Source: Glutinoglossum americanum (taxonomy: Eukaryota; Ascomycota; Geoglossomycetes; Geoglossales; Geoglossaceae). From it: a stretch of DNA of 21,190 nucleotides. The translations under genes were made by a program, and so were the position numbers. Where the stretch lies: NCBI GenBank assembly GCA_020080175.1, contig JAGHQL010000270.1, positions 1 through 21,190 of the forward strand. The letters run 5' to 3'. Below, piece by piece: positions 11,001-21,100 of this stretch. The notes beneath the pieces are model-generated. The model worked only from the letters and a program-made list of their open reading frames with translations. It was not told where the DNA came from and ran no database searches. The number at the start of each line of letters is the position of its first letter. Position 1 is the stretch's first letter.

Positions 11001-11169
11001 GGGGTTGACGAGCCCGGAGAAGAAGATGACGGTGGGGGAGTGGATTGGGTTTTGTGCGAAGAGGGAAGAGGAGAGGTTGAGGGAGGAGTGTGAGAGGCTT
11101 GTGGGGGTATTTGAGAGGGAGGGGAATAGAGCCATGAGGGCTTTGGAGGGGATTGAAGTTGCGGAGTGA
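8034..11169 (+). CDS. bir1: Survivin-family BIR-domain protein, chromosomal passenger complex subunit
   Basis: Model: exons 8034-8192, 8248-8550, 8622-8731 and 8790-11169 (983 residues). Introns of 55, 71 and 58 bp start GTACAT, GTATAC and GTAGGT, and all phases fit. There are two BIR domains with identical zinc spacing CX2CX16HX6C: Cys73, Cys76, His93, Cys100, then Cys174, Cys177, His194, Cys201. Each is preceded by the usual aromatic/WP segment and an AGFYY or AGWYY motif. The rest is a long, disordered Lys/Arg- and Ser/Ala-rich region with acidic patches (DIPDDDEIDRALEADL) and basic KRRRLTRSR motifs suited to nuclear localisation. It ends in a conserved C-terminal helix around MTVGEWIGFCAKREEERL. 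In yeasts Bir1 works with Aurora kinase, INCENP and Borealin at centromeres and spindles; the C-terminal helix probably binds those partners. The ATG at 8034 has A at -3; a second in-frame ATG is at 8040. Confidence 0.93.
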
Positions 11170-11851
11170 ATTCACCGATGTCACGAATGGCGTTGCTTTG
11201 GGTCTATTGCTGATGGTTGTCCGGGATTGGGTTTTTTATGCCGTGTTCTGTTTTTATTGCACTATATATAACGTAAGGGTTGCATTGAGCTTGCCTGTTA
11301 AGCCTGGGTTAATTGAATTGATATGTGATTGCTTGATGGGTTTTGGGTCCCACTGGGGTAATGTGATTTGAGCTGTTTGCGTGGTAATGGGGGGGGTTCG
11401 GTGTCTATCTGGAGATGCGGGCGGACGGACAGTAAGATGGGATGCTTGATACTACCTATACACCCGCTACACGAAGAAGTAAGCATGAGCTGCCATTTTT
11501 ATCATTAACAACAAAAAAGTACATGTTATGTGAATTATTAGAGTTATGTCGTAACAAACTGGCTTGAACAGCAGCAAAACGCTAACGCTAATCCCAACCC
11601 CAGCCCTACAGGTCCAGGTTTCCTAGGAAAGAAGAGAGAAGGAGCACATTATTATACGGGAATAAAAGGGTTTTTTTTTTCCTTTCCTTTTTGTTTTTTT
11701 TTTTCTTGTTTGGAGGGGGGAAGGGCTATGTGCGCCGGGCAGCAACAGCAGCAGCAGGGGAGGAAAGGAGCGATATCCTCCTCCTGGTGGGGGATTGAAG
11801 AGAGAGAGAGATGTGGGCGCTTGATTGATTGAAGGGGTTATTGTTGTTGGG
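11170..11851. other. Convergent 3' region between BIR1 and the next gene
   Basis: The BIR1 stop (11169) and the stop of the minus-strand gene (11852) face each other across about 680 bp. No gene is supported here. The sequence has T-runs at about 11670-11706, a GCA-rich stretch near 11740-11757 and AT-rich DNA suited to two 3' untranslated regions. Confidence 0.55.
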
Positions 11852-12817
11852 TCACACAACAGCAGTCTTCCCCCCCGCCGCGATCGCAAACCCTTTCCCC
11901 TTCTCCCCGACCTCCCCTTTCGCGCCCACAGGGTCTTCACCGCCGGACCCGGATCCGCCTTTCTCTGCGTCAGAGAAGGTGTCCTTTGGCAGCGGCCCGA
12001 CGGCCGCGGATTTCCTCCACCCGCGTCCTTTCTCCCTCGAGGCTAGTTTGAAGGCCTTTTTCTTCTCGGCCAAGTCTTCTTTCTCTCCTAGGATGTCTTT
12101 TTTCTGGTTTGCTACCGGCGATGAGGCTGTGGGTGTTAGGATGGGGCTTCCGCCGACCTCGTCGTCGGAGAATTTGTCTTTTGGCGAGCGGTGGTGGCCG
12201 TTTGTTGGGGAGCGGAGACTGCCTGGGGAGAGGACTATGTTTTTCATGAATGTGCGGAGGCCCTGTTATCGGAGGGGTTAGTTTTTGGGATTTGTTTTGT
12301 TGTTGGGAAGGAGGATGTGTGTAACGTGTGACAAACGGACCTTCTTCTCCCCACATCCTGATGATGGTGACACCGAAGGCTTCACCACTTCAGAATCCCC
12401 CCCCGCACTGCTAACACCCACCCTACCCTCCCCACACCATACAACCCACCACTCAACCCTCTCCTCCGGCGCCAGAACGCTCCTCAATCCCTCGAACGCC
12501 TCTCCTACCTCCCCACCCTTCCCCCAGTTATCATCTACCCTCGCACTTAGCCCCCCTAGTTCCCGCCACTCGCATGCTACGAATGCAAAGTCCTGCGTAT
12601 GTCGAGTTTCGTCGGCAGAGTCGTATTGCTCGAAGATTGCAAGGGAGATGTTTTGGGCGCTGAGGGAAGGGTGGAGTGCGTGGAGGGAGGTGGTCATGAT
12701 CTTGCCCGAGGGGCCCATGAGCCAGTCTGAGGCGCAGTCTTCGAGGTTATTGAGGATTATGTGGATGCGGATAGAGACACGTGGCCAGCGAAAGGCGTGT
12801 ATGAGGTAGAGAGGCAT
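11852..12817 (-). CDS. Conserved fungal protein of unknown function (starts MPLYLIHAFRWPR)
   Basis: Two exons, 12817-12341 and 12262-11852, give 295 residues. The 78-bp intron starts GTCCGT, has ACTAAC before its 3' end and closes with AACAG; both sides are phase 0. The N-terminal half (residues 1 to about 135) is compact: MPLYLIHAFRWPR, a run of Ile/His/Leu residues, SDWLM, then IFEQYDSADET and, further on, RSVLAPEERVEWWVVWCG. I recall this as a family found across filamentous ascomycetes but know no assigned function. The C-terminal half is low-complexity and rich in Lys, Ser, Gly and Glu, with paired SPKDKFSDDE and LPKDTFSDAE motifs suggesting phosphorylation or scaffold sites. No signal peptide or membrane segment is seen. 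The start has A at -3 after an A-rich leader. Confidence 0.8.
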
Positions 12818-13397
12818 TCTTTTGGTTTTTGTAGCTATTTAGACAGTTTGTTTCTTGTAATCCCTCTTTTGCTTTCAAGGGATCTTCTCTTTAAGGAATT
12901 GATATTAGATTTCTGATTGAAATGATGGATTCGATAGCATATGCGAGACAAGCATGTTGGGCAACATTCTCTCGTTGGGTGGGGATAGCTCTCTATACGT
13001 TAAACTCCGCGTAGGATTTAGTGACACGTTCGATCGAGATGAGAGGGATAACTCGCATAATCTCCGCTTTATTTTTTTTCTTCACGACACTCACTAACTT
13101 ACACAGCCCCAATGGCTTTTGGGGGGCTTAGAAAACGTTGAGGATGCATTCCCGTTAGCAGTTAGATCCGATGGCATCGCCCGAGGATCGACCTTTTTTG
13201 GCCAGTTAGGTATCGGGGAGCGGGAATGTCAAGCTTTTTTTTTTTCTTGGAAGGATCTTCTAAACGAGATCTGGGATGGCCCGGGAAATAATCGGTAGGA
13301 ATTAATATCCTTCATGAGTGGTGGGAAGGGATGATGATGCATGCGAGATTCGCTTTGGAGTTGCTTTTTTACCCCTTCCCATTTTAGGCGGGATTTT
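12818..13397. other. Intergenic region between the unknown gene and DPH5
   Basis: Both neighbours are on the minus strand, so these 580 bp should hold the DPH5 3' untranslated region on the right and the promoter of the 11852-12817 gene on the left. T-runs occur near 13071-13080 and 13235-13247. No coding sequence is supported. Confidence 0.55.
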
Positions 13398-14426
13398 TCA
13401 TTGTTTCCCCTTGTAGTCCCTCGACCATACCTCATTGAACACTTGGAGATCTACGGCGAACTCCGCGATGAATTCCCGCTCCATGTCGTGTGTCCGCCTA
13501 CCCAACAACACGAGAGAATGTAACGGCGGCCCGAGATCCGCTGAGCAGAGCTGCCTTAGCGTGCCAGCCACCATCTTCTGGTCATCCGCTCCGATACGTG
13601 CAACGCCCACGGCCAACGAATCCGGACTATACACGCTTTCCTTGCGCGAGGATTCTGTTTCGAGCATCTGCTGGGCGCACTGTGCGGCGGTCATGTAGCG
13701 TGGGGGTTCGAAGACGCGCCGGCCGCGCGCGAGGTTCTCGAGGCTCTGCTCTTTGACTTTGATGTCGAGGAGTACCAGGGTGTGTAGGCCAATGCGTTGG
13801 TTCTCGGCAATGCGGTCATAGAACGAGGAGGGCTTCCACGTGTCAGTAAAGAAGACCATACTAACGGTCTGTCCGAAGTTGTAGAGCTGGAGCCCCGTGG
13901 CACCGATAGCGGAAAGTATGGAGGCATTGGGGATGGTTTTCGTGGGGATTTTAAGTGTTCGGGCCCGAAGAACAAGGTCTGTATGCGTGGTTGCACTGCT
14001 GGGGGGTTAGTTATCATAAGGTAAATATTTAGATGGGAGAACAGGGAGAGTAGATATGCGAGAGAGTAATAACAGATGAAATTGCTCGAGCTTACCCAAA
14101 AGGATCTCCAACGACTAAAAATGCGACGTCCAACTTGTCAGCACCGGCAAGAATATCGTCGCTGAACGATTCGACAGCCTCCCGATCCGCAACAATGACA
14201 TCGCGGCCATAGAATACCTCCTGGCTTTCCCAATACGTTAGTTCCGCCGCGAAAATACCCACATTGCAGGCAATTGTAAAAGTATACTCACAAGCTTTTC
14301 CTTGTCAACTAGCAGAACACTTGTGTAAGCTTCCAGATATACCCGCTCAGCCTTCTTAACTACCTCTAGACCTTTAACGGTAATGTCGGTCTCATCCGCA
14401 AGACCTAGGCCTATCAGGTAGAGCAT
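13398..14426 (-). CDS. DPH5: Diphthine methyl ester synthase
   Basis: Dph5 uses S-adenosylmethionine to methylate the modified histidine of translation elongation factor 2, the second stage of diphthamide synthesis in the cytosol. Exons 14426-14292, 14220-14096 and 13995-13398 encode 285 residues, close to the 300 of the yeast enzyme. The 71- and 99-bp introns begin GTGAGT and GTAAGC and rejoin in phase. Family landmarks run the whole length: [20 protein letters not shown] at the start, [15 protein letters not shown], then FLVVGDPFG joined across an intron to [12 protein letters not shown], followed by [35 protein letters not shown] and [12 protein letters not shown]. All are expected in the tetrapyrrole-methylase fold. 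It looks intact and shares a 195-bp divergent promoter with SPT3. Confidence 0.95.
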
Positions 14427-14621
14427 GCTGTTAGTGCACAAACGAGATAGCAACAGCGGAAACGAGCTCCGGATTTTATCGAATGCGGCTCTGTGCTCGA
14501 GAGTGCACGGGCCTCCCCATCGACGTTGGTCGATGTGACCCAGGCTAATCCAACCTCTGCGACTCTTGCGGCAACAGTGAACGAGGAACGAGTAGCACAC
14601 CTATAGGTGTAGGCCGACAAG
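14427..14621. promoter_or_regulatory. Shared divergent promoter, DPH5 / SPT3
   Basis: Only 195 bp separate the DPH5 and SPT3 start codons. A perfect 14-bp palindrome, ACACCTATAGGTGT, lies at 14597-14610, 11 bp before the SPT3 ATG, and could serve a dimeric regulator or shape the SPT3 leader. No other element was identified. Confidence 0.6.
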
Positions 14622-16327
14622 ATGGGGGACAAATCAGCGAAGTACCGTGTGGAGATCCAGCAGGTAAGCTCATGAATTAGTTAGCCCTACCTAGTGTTGG
14701 CAGTTTCTCTATAAATGGCTCGCGCGATGAATCCATTCTTTTGCCTTCCCCTAACTAGATACCTCACGCAAGTGAGGTTATTCTTTTGTCCTTGGTCGCT
14801 ATGGATCCTCTTGGAAGATGCAGGTATTTCAAGAATGGCTTAGTCTGGGACAAGTCTTGGTAGGGGATAGAATGTCTGTACCTTAGCGTTACTATACACG
14901 ACGCGGGGTCTGTGGTGAGATGAGGGATGTGGTAGATATTGTTGTGCAGCCAGATGGGTTGCTAGAGCAAGCTACTGACCGGCTCCTTCTCGTGCATTCA
15001 CCCGCACAATCTACTCGATTCTTAGTTATCACACAATCACACATCCTCAATCACCATCCATCCTCAACATCTTTTCTCTAGGATCTCTATTACCACCACC
15101 TTCCATCTCTATTGCAAGATACTTCTTTCTATCACACCAATTAAATGGCGTGCACACTTGATGGACCAGATCTTGAAGATGTGGAAGATGCGGCAGAGTG
15201 GAAGATGAGGCTCACATATCATATCGAACAGATGATGTTCGTCTCTGGCGAAACTGCTGAGCCAACCCCAGACACAACAGGGATGATAGAGGAAATTGTC
15301 CGCCAGCAAGTCATCGAAATGGTTAGTTCTCCCCTGAGCGTAAAGCTCCCCTCCGACCAGCACATCTAACCACCACCTCAGCTCGTCCAATGTACAGCTC
15401 AAGCTGGTCGTCGCGGATCCCGCTCGATCTCCACCGACGACCTAATCTTCCTAATCCGTCACGACCGTGCCAAAGTCTCTCGCCTCCGCACTTTTCTATC
15501 CTGGAAGGACGTCCGTAAAAATGTTAAAGACTCGGACGATAAAGGCGGCGGCGATGCCGCTGACTTTGCAGGAGGTGAAGACGCTACCGCTGCCGGTGTC
15601 CTTGGGGGTGGCGGTCCTGTCGGCGACGCAGCCAAAAAGAACAAAAAAGCTAAAGTCGGCCTCCCCTGGGAAGTTGCGAGCTTCTATTCCGAACAGGTCC
15701 CCGAACGCGACGATGAAGAGGACGAGGACGAAGAAGAAATGAACTATGCCACGCTCCAACGCCTAAAAAACGCCGACGAGCGCACCAAACACATGACCCG
15801 TGACGAGTACGTCCACTGGTCCGAATGCCGGCAAGCATCCTTCACTTTCCGCAAAGGAAAGCGTTTCAAAGAATGGGCAGGTTTTGGCATCGTGACGGAC
15901 TCTAAACCTAACGACGACATCGTCGACATTCTCGGTTTCTTGACGTTTGAGATTGTGCAGACGCTCACGGAAGAAGCGTTAAAGGTCAAGGAGGCGGAGG
16001 ACCTGGTTAAGAGGGAGAGCGGGGGGGAGAGTGCGCAGAATTGTAGGAAGAGAAAGAGGGAACGAGGGCTCTTTGATCCGCCGGAGGAAGGGAGGACGCC
16101 GATCGAGCCGAGGCATGTAGAGGAGGCTTTTAGGAGGCTACAGAGGAGGGGAAACAAGGGGAGAGCGATGAGGAATTTTAGCAAGGCGCTAAACAGGACG
16201 CCGTTGAAGCTGGTGAGCGATTTGCCTCCCCTTCTCTTTCGTGGATGTGGCTGCGGCCATAGCTATTCTATCTAGTGCAGAGAAGAAGAAAAAAAAAAGC
16301 TAACTACTGCGCCTAAATCAGATATGA
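14622..16327 (+). CDS. SPT3: SAGA complex subunit Spt3
   Basis: Spt3 is the SAGA co-activator subunit that helps deliver TATA-binding protein to promoters. Model: exons 14622-14663, 15232-15321, 15382-16212 and 16322-16327 (322 residues; yeast 337). Introns are 568, 60 and 109 bp with donors GTAAGC, GTTAGT and GTGAGC, all phase 0. Exon 1 gives [14 protein letters not shown], the usual Spt3 opening, joined to [16 protein letters not shown]. The N-terminal histone fold contains [11 protein letters not shown] and [35 protein letters not shown] follows, then a Gly/Ala linker, an acidic run (EEDEDEEE), and the second histone-fold half around [19 protein letters not shown] and [18 protein letters not shown]. 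If the last intron is retained, the protein instead ends at 16275 with a short unrelated tail. Splicing gives a PLKLI end, which I believe is the usual one. An ATG at 15145 offers an alternative N-terminus. Confidence 0.92.
14664..15231 (+). other. Long first intron of SPT3 with an internal promoter-like segment
   Basis: This intron is 568 bp against 60 and 109 bp for the other two SPT3 introns. It starts GTAAGC and ends GAACAG with CTCAC 17-21 bp upstream. From about 15000 to 15144 the sequence is rich in C, T and A like a fungal leader, and it runs into an ATG at 15145. That ATG is open in frame through the acceptor into exon 2, adding [20 protein letters not shown] and a few more residues. 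A hairpin with a GCAA loop lies at 14761-14778. Confidence 0.6.
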
Positions 16328-16808
16328 ACGGAAACCTTTTCTCTAAGAAAAAGCGCGGACTGCTCTTTTGGCTACCGTTACGGCTTCCCTTCACCCCCAT
16401 TTTTTTCTCCCCTTGGAATTAGGTGACGGGTGGGAGGAGGATTCATGACGTGATGGCATTGGAAGGGGGTTCTCGATTTGGCATGTTGGCATTTTCTATG
16501 TTGGGGCGTTTTCCTGGGGAAAAAGGAGGGAGGGCGGCGGCGGTGGGGCTTAGTTTTTGTTTTTCCATGCTGATTCCCTCTCCTTTTTAGAGAAATACCA
16601 TTGAGTTGTCTCATCTTGTTACCCGCTACCCTTGGGATAATAGGACTCTTTTAGACTTTTCATGCGGGCTATTACCTGTATGGATAGAGAGAAGGTGGAA
16701 GGGGCTTTCTCTTTAAGGGTAGAAGATGGTGGTAAGGAGGAGGAGGGGTATATATGTGTATGATAAGCAATGCTGAGAACGCCGTGGTGAACCTGTTAAA
16801 GTTTTTTT
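16328..16808. other. Convergent 3' region between SPT3 and SNU23
   Basis: About 480 bp separate the two stop codons. No gene is supported. The sequence carries purine-rich stretches (about 16680-16750), a small TATA-rich patch and a T-run directly before the SNU23 stop, consistent with two 3' untranslated regions. Confidence 0.55.
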
Positions 16809-17513
16809 TTAGGCTTTGGTGGTGCCGAACCCGGCGAACCCCATGGCCTTCATCATATCCTCCTCTACCACCGCCACTCCCTCCCCGTCCCCGTTCACAT
16901 CCCCCCCCACCTCCTCCTCCTGCCCCCCCTTCCTCCTCTTGACCCTCCTCCTCTCTCTCCTCTCCACCCTCTCCCTCTCCTCCTCCCCCTTCCTCCTCTC
17001 CAACCTCTCCCTCAACCCCTCGCCCTCCCCCTCCATCTCACCCTTCCTCTTCTCCCTCAACCACGCCAACCGCTCCCGCACAACCTCAACCCCAACCCTC
17101 TCCACGACGCCACTCTCCCCAACCCTCACAAGATGGCCCTTACTATTCAGATGGTCCACCCACTGCAGGTTGTCCTTGAAGGTCAAGTCGCAGTCCTCGC
17201 AGTAGAACCCGGCGCTGCGGCCGCGCTTGGTGGACGTCGAGAAGGACGAGGGGATCAGCTGGGTCTTGCCGATCTGGGAGGCGATGTTTAGGCGAGCGGT
17301 GCGCGCGGTGGTGCTGGTGGAGGGGGTGGAGGGGGCGGGGGAGTGGTAGGTCTTTCCGAGGGATTTGGCTTCGTAGCGGAGGCGGGCTTCGGTGCGTTCT
17401 TGGGATTCGCGGGTGGCGGCTTGGGCGGCGTAGTCGGCTTTGTTCCAGGTTTTGCGGAAGGAGGTGTCGGTTGGAGGGGTGTCGTAGGCGGATTTTTTTG
17501 AGGGGTCAGACAT
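16809..17513 (-). CDS. SNU23: U4/U6.U5 tri-snRNP zinc-finger protein (ZMAT2/Snu23 family)
   Basis: Snu23 (ZMAT2 in animals) is a splicing factor of the tri-snRNP that acts in the precatalytic spliceosome. The gene is a single exon of 234 residues. The N-terminal part has the family stretch FRKTWNKADYAAQAATRE, followed by RLRYEAKSLGKTY. A U1-type zinc finger follows with Cys105, Cys108, His121 and His127 (CX2CX12HX5H, in FYCEDCDLTF...HLNSKGH). The remaining C-terminal third is a Glu/Arg/Lys-rich helix-like region, written in G- and A-heavy codons, ending MKAMGFAGFGTTKA, the typical family tail. I use the ATG at 17513; the frame extends a few codons upstream without another ATG. The neighbouring NLR gene diverges from it. 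Confidence 0.93.
   Translation of the reverse strand: MSDPSKKSAYDTPPTDTSFRKTWNKADYAAQAATRESQERTEARLRYEAKSLGKTYHSPAPSTPSTSTTARTARLNIASQIGKTQLIPSSFSTSTKRGRSAGFYCEDCDLTFKDNLQWVDHLNSKGHLVRVGESGVVERVGVEVVRERLAWLREKRKGEMEGEGEGLRERLERRKGEEERERVERRERRRVKRRKGGQEEEVGGDVNGDGEGVAVVEEDMMKAMGFAGFGTTKA
16855..17065. repeat. Long polypyrimidine/polypurine tract within SNU23
   Basis: For about 210 bp the plus strand is nearly all C and T, so the coding strand is nearly all G and A. It encodes the charged Glu/Arg/Lys region of Snu23. Such strand asymmetry can form triplex (H-DNA) structures; here it mostly reflects amino-acid composition plus G-ending codons. Confidence 0.75.
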
Positions 17514-18103
17514 GGTGGTGTCGGAAGCCAATTCTCTTGTTCTTTTCTTCTTGGACTTTTGCGGTGGTGTTTTGATGGTCGTTGATGTTGCTGATTGGTT
17601 GATGGAAGGTCCCGCTGGCGAGGAGCCTCTATGTAACGCGGTGAAGTGGGGATGTATGTTGCACCGCGGACTAGCTTACTTACCTTCGCGAAAACGGAAA
17701 CTTAAGAATATTTGTAGAAGTAAATTCCTGGAATACCACAATTTCGATATCTGCCCAACTGCCTCTCAATGCTGCCCCTTCTACCTATTTTCATTTCTGA
17801 TGGCATAACTATATTTACGGGAGTCCCTCCGGCCTCCGGGAGCATACCTGTAACTACGCCCGAAGGTAAGTTGTGCAGCCTTGACGCAGCCTTGCGTAGC
17901 CCCGCTCCACCTGACTTGCACATAGCGTTTTTTACATCTCCAAGTCGAAACCGTCACAACCAGACAGATCAGTTTGCATGATTCGCTTCGTCATCTAGTA
18001 TGCGGCATCGTCCCTATTAGGGACGGGGGACGATTACTTTGCTCTGCTACAAGCCTTGGCTCCACTCAAGACCAGCGCACCGAAACTCGGTACCTGTCCC
18101 ACC
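17514..18103. promoter_or_regulatory. Divergent intergenic region, SNU23 / NLR gene
   Basis: These 590 bp between outward-facing starts hold no supported gene. The left part should be the SNU23 promoter and the right part that of the NLR. A perfect 17-bp palindrome lies at 18009-18025, 78 bp before the NLR ATG. No clear TATA box was found. Confidence 0.55.
18009..18025. promoter_or_regulatory. Perfect 17-bp palindrome upstream of the NLR gene
   Basis: CGTCCCTA and TAGGGACG flank a central T. Position and symmetry suit a dimeric transcription factor site or a leader hairpin; no factor is recognised. Confidence 0.55.
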
Positions 18104-21100
18104 ATGGCGGGAGCCATTGCGGCAATCAACCTTGCGACCTCTATCGTCAAGTTTGTCGATATCAGCGCTAAGGCGCTAGCTCGTCTCCGCGAATTCCATT
18201 CAACAGCCCAAGAGACGCCTAGAGTCTTTCAAGATATCACAACGCAATTGCCTCTCATCATCGACATCATGACGCGGATCGAGAAATGTCGCGAAGGCGG
18301 TTCTCTAACGACAGATGCACAGCATGCACTATCGAATGTAGTGGAGGGGTGTCTCAGGCAGGTCATTATGCTCGATAGGCTAATCGACAAGATGTTACCC
18401 ACCTCGACTGACTCCCCACTGCGACGGGCCCGGAAGGCAATTGCAAGCGTTCTTAAAGAGAAGGATATTGCGGTAATACAAAGGACCCTGGAAACATACA
18501 AATCAACACTCACGCTTCACTTCAGTCAGAGATCTGGAGCTTCGATCACCAACGCTGCAGGGGAAAGCACTTATTACGAAATCCCATCGTTACAAGTTTC
18601 TCAATTTATTGAGCGGGTAGGGCTACTGGGGGAGATCGAGGCAAGCTTCGCCAACACCGCAGAAAATTCATCTGGTCCGAAAGTTGTCGTACTATTGGGT
18701 ATGGGTGGCCAAGGGAAGACACAGCTTGCCCTTAAGTACTGTCGAGTAGCAAAGATGTCTGGGAGATTTCAAGCAATCTTCTGGATTGACGCGTCATCTA
18801 CAAACACTGTCTCTAGTGGTTTTGATACTATCGCTGCGAAGATCTCCAGTACAGAACGAGTGTTTGACGACATTGAGTCGAAGATAACCTTTGTCAAAGA
18901 GACACTGGAGAGGTGGCGAAACCCATGGCTCATAGTGTTTGACAACTATGACAAGCCGAGTGACTTCAGGAACATCATGACATATCTTCCCCAAACAGAA
19001 ACCGGCGCCATACTTTTCACTAGTCGACATGCCGATTCCGAACGCCTTGGCGTCACTATTAGGGTCACGCGAATGACAGAGCATGAAGGCCTAGAGCTTC
19101 TCCTGCGCCAATCCAAGCTGGAAATAAGTGACGACAATACCATGGAAGGAAGGAAGGTTATTCAAAAGCTCGGCTACCTACCTCTCGCTATAGATCAAGC
19201 AGGTGCATATATCAATGCTCGTAAGCTTCCACTTCGGCTCTTTGCAGAGCATTATGACCAGAGAAAAGATGTTGTGTTAAGACATACTCCATCGCTATGG
19301 GAGTATCGAAGAAGGCTTGGCGAAGACAAAGACGAAACGTTGCTGAGCGTGTTTACAACATGGGAGTTGTCGTTTCAGCAAATTGGTAAAAATGAGGATG
19401 AAAAAGCCATGATCGGCCACTTTCTTACGCTTTCTGCATTCTTGGATAGTACAAACGTTGGTGAAGACCTATTCAAATCACATTTCACCTGGACTGGTAA
19501 GCCTCCGCAATGGGTGGAACATTTCCTTTCCAGAGGCATGTGGGATAAATACAAGTACCAGGACACTATCGTGGACTTACTGAGCTTGTCACTTCTGCAA
19601 ACTGTGGATATTGGGAGTGCGGAGTCACATTTCTCGCTGCATCCTCTCATCACAGATTGGTTGAAGTTGCGAACAGATCAGAAGGGTCGTCAAGAGTACA
19701 CCATAGAAGCGACGATGGTCCTGACAAACTACATTGATGCACTAGATCAAGACACGTTACCGTTGCAGATCAAATTGGATGCACTATCTCATGTTGATGT
19801 GTGCCTCCAGAATGATAGGGAATATTTGCAGGAATTGGATGAATCAGATATTGCATCTCTATGGGGACCCGAATCTACCTTTGCGTTACTCTACCAGAAC
19901 TACTGTCGATACCAAGAGGCAGAGGAGTTGTACCAGCGAACACTGAGGGGAAAGGAGAAGGCCCTAGGGACGGATCACACGTCGACGCTGAACACAGTCA
20001 ACGGCCTCGGTATCCTCTATAGGGAGCAGGGCAGGCTTACGGAGTCGGAGGCCATGTACGAGCGAGCACTAGCGGGGCGGGAGAAGATGCTAGGACCAGA
20101 CCACACGTCGACGTTGAACACGGTCAACAGCCTCGGCCTCCTCTACTATCACCAGGACAGGCCGGTAGAGGCGGAGGCTATGTACGAGCGAGCACTGACG
20201 GGGTACGAGAAGGCGTTGGGACCAGACCACATGTCAACACTGGACACGGTTAACAACTTGGGCATCCTCTACTCTGACCGGGACAGGCTTGCGGAGGCGG
20301 AGGCCATGTGCGATCGAGCACTGGCGGGGTGCGAGAAGGCGCTAGGGCCAGACCACACGTCGACGCTGGACACGGTCCACAACCTCGGCACACTCTATAG
20401 GAAGCAGGACAGGCTTACGGAGGCGATGGCTATGTACCAACGAGCACTAGCGGGGTGCGAGAAGGTGCTAGGACCAGATCACGCGTCGACGCTCCTCACG
20501 GTCCACTCTTTGGGCAACCTCTATAGTGACCAGGGCATGCTCGCGGAGGCGGAGGCCATGTACCAGCGAGCACTAGTGGGGTGTGGGAAGGCGCTAGGGC
20601 CGAACCACACGTTAACGCTAAGCACGGCCCACAACCTAGGCCTCCTCTACTATAACCAGGGCAGGCTTGCGGAGGCGGAGGCCATGTACGAGCGAGCACT
20701 GGCGGGGTACAAGAAGGCGCTTGGGCCAGACCACGCGTCGACGCTGAGCACGGTTAACAACCTGGGCGTCCTCTACTCTGACCAGGGCAGGCTTGCGGAG
20801 GCGGAGGCCATGTACGAGCGAGCACTGGCGGGGAGGGAGAAGGCGCTTGGGCCAGACCACACGTCGACGCTGGACACGGTTAACAACCTGGGCGTCCTCT
20901 ACTCTGACCAGGGCAGGCTTGCGGAGGCGGAGGCCATGTACGAGCGAGCACTGGCGGGGAAGGAGAAGGCGCTTGGGCCAGACCACATGTCGACGCTGGA
21001 CACGGTTAACAACCTGGGCAACCTCTACTCTAAGCAGGGCAGGCTTGCGGAGGCGGAGGCCATGTACGAACGAGCACTGGCGGGGAAGGAGAAGGTGCTT

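Noticed and set aside
11580-11615. CTAACGCTAATCCCAACCC-type sequence resembling telomere repeats
   Set aside because: The units are irregular and not a TTAGGG array; they lie in the 3' region between two ordinary genes.
14761-14778. Hairpin with 7-bp stem and GCAA tetraloop in the SPT3 first intron
   Set aside because: A stem this short is expected by chance at this scale, and nothing around it resembles a known structured RNA.
16816-17205. Pro/Ser-rich open frame on the plus strand inside SNU23
   Set aside because: It is the complement of the purine-rich coding region of Snu23, low-complexity and without domains.
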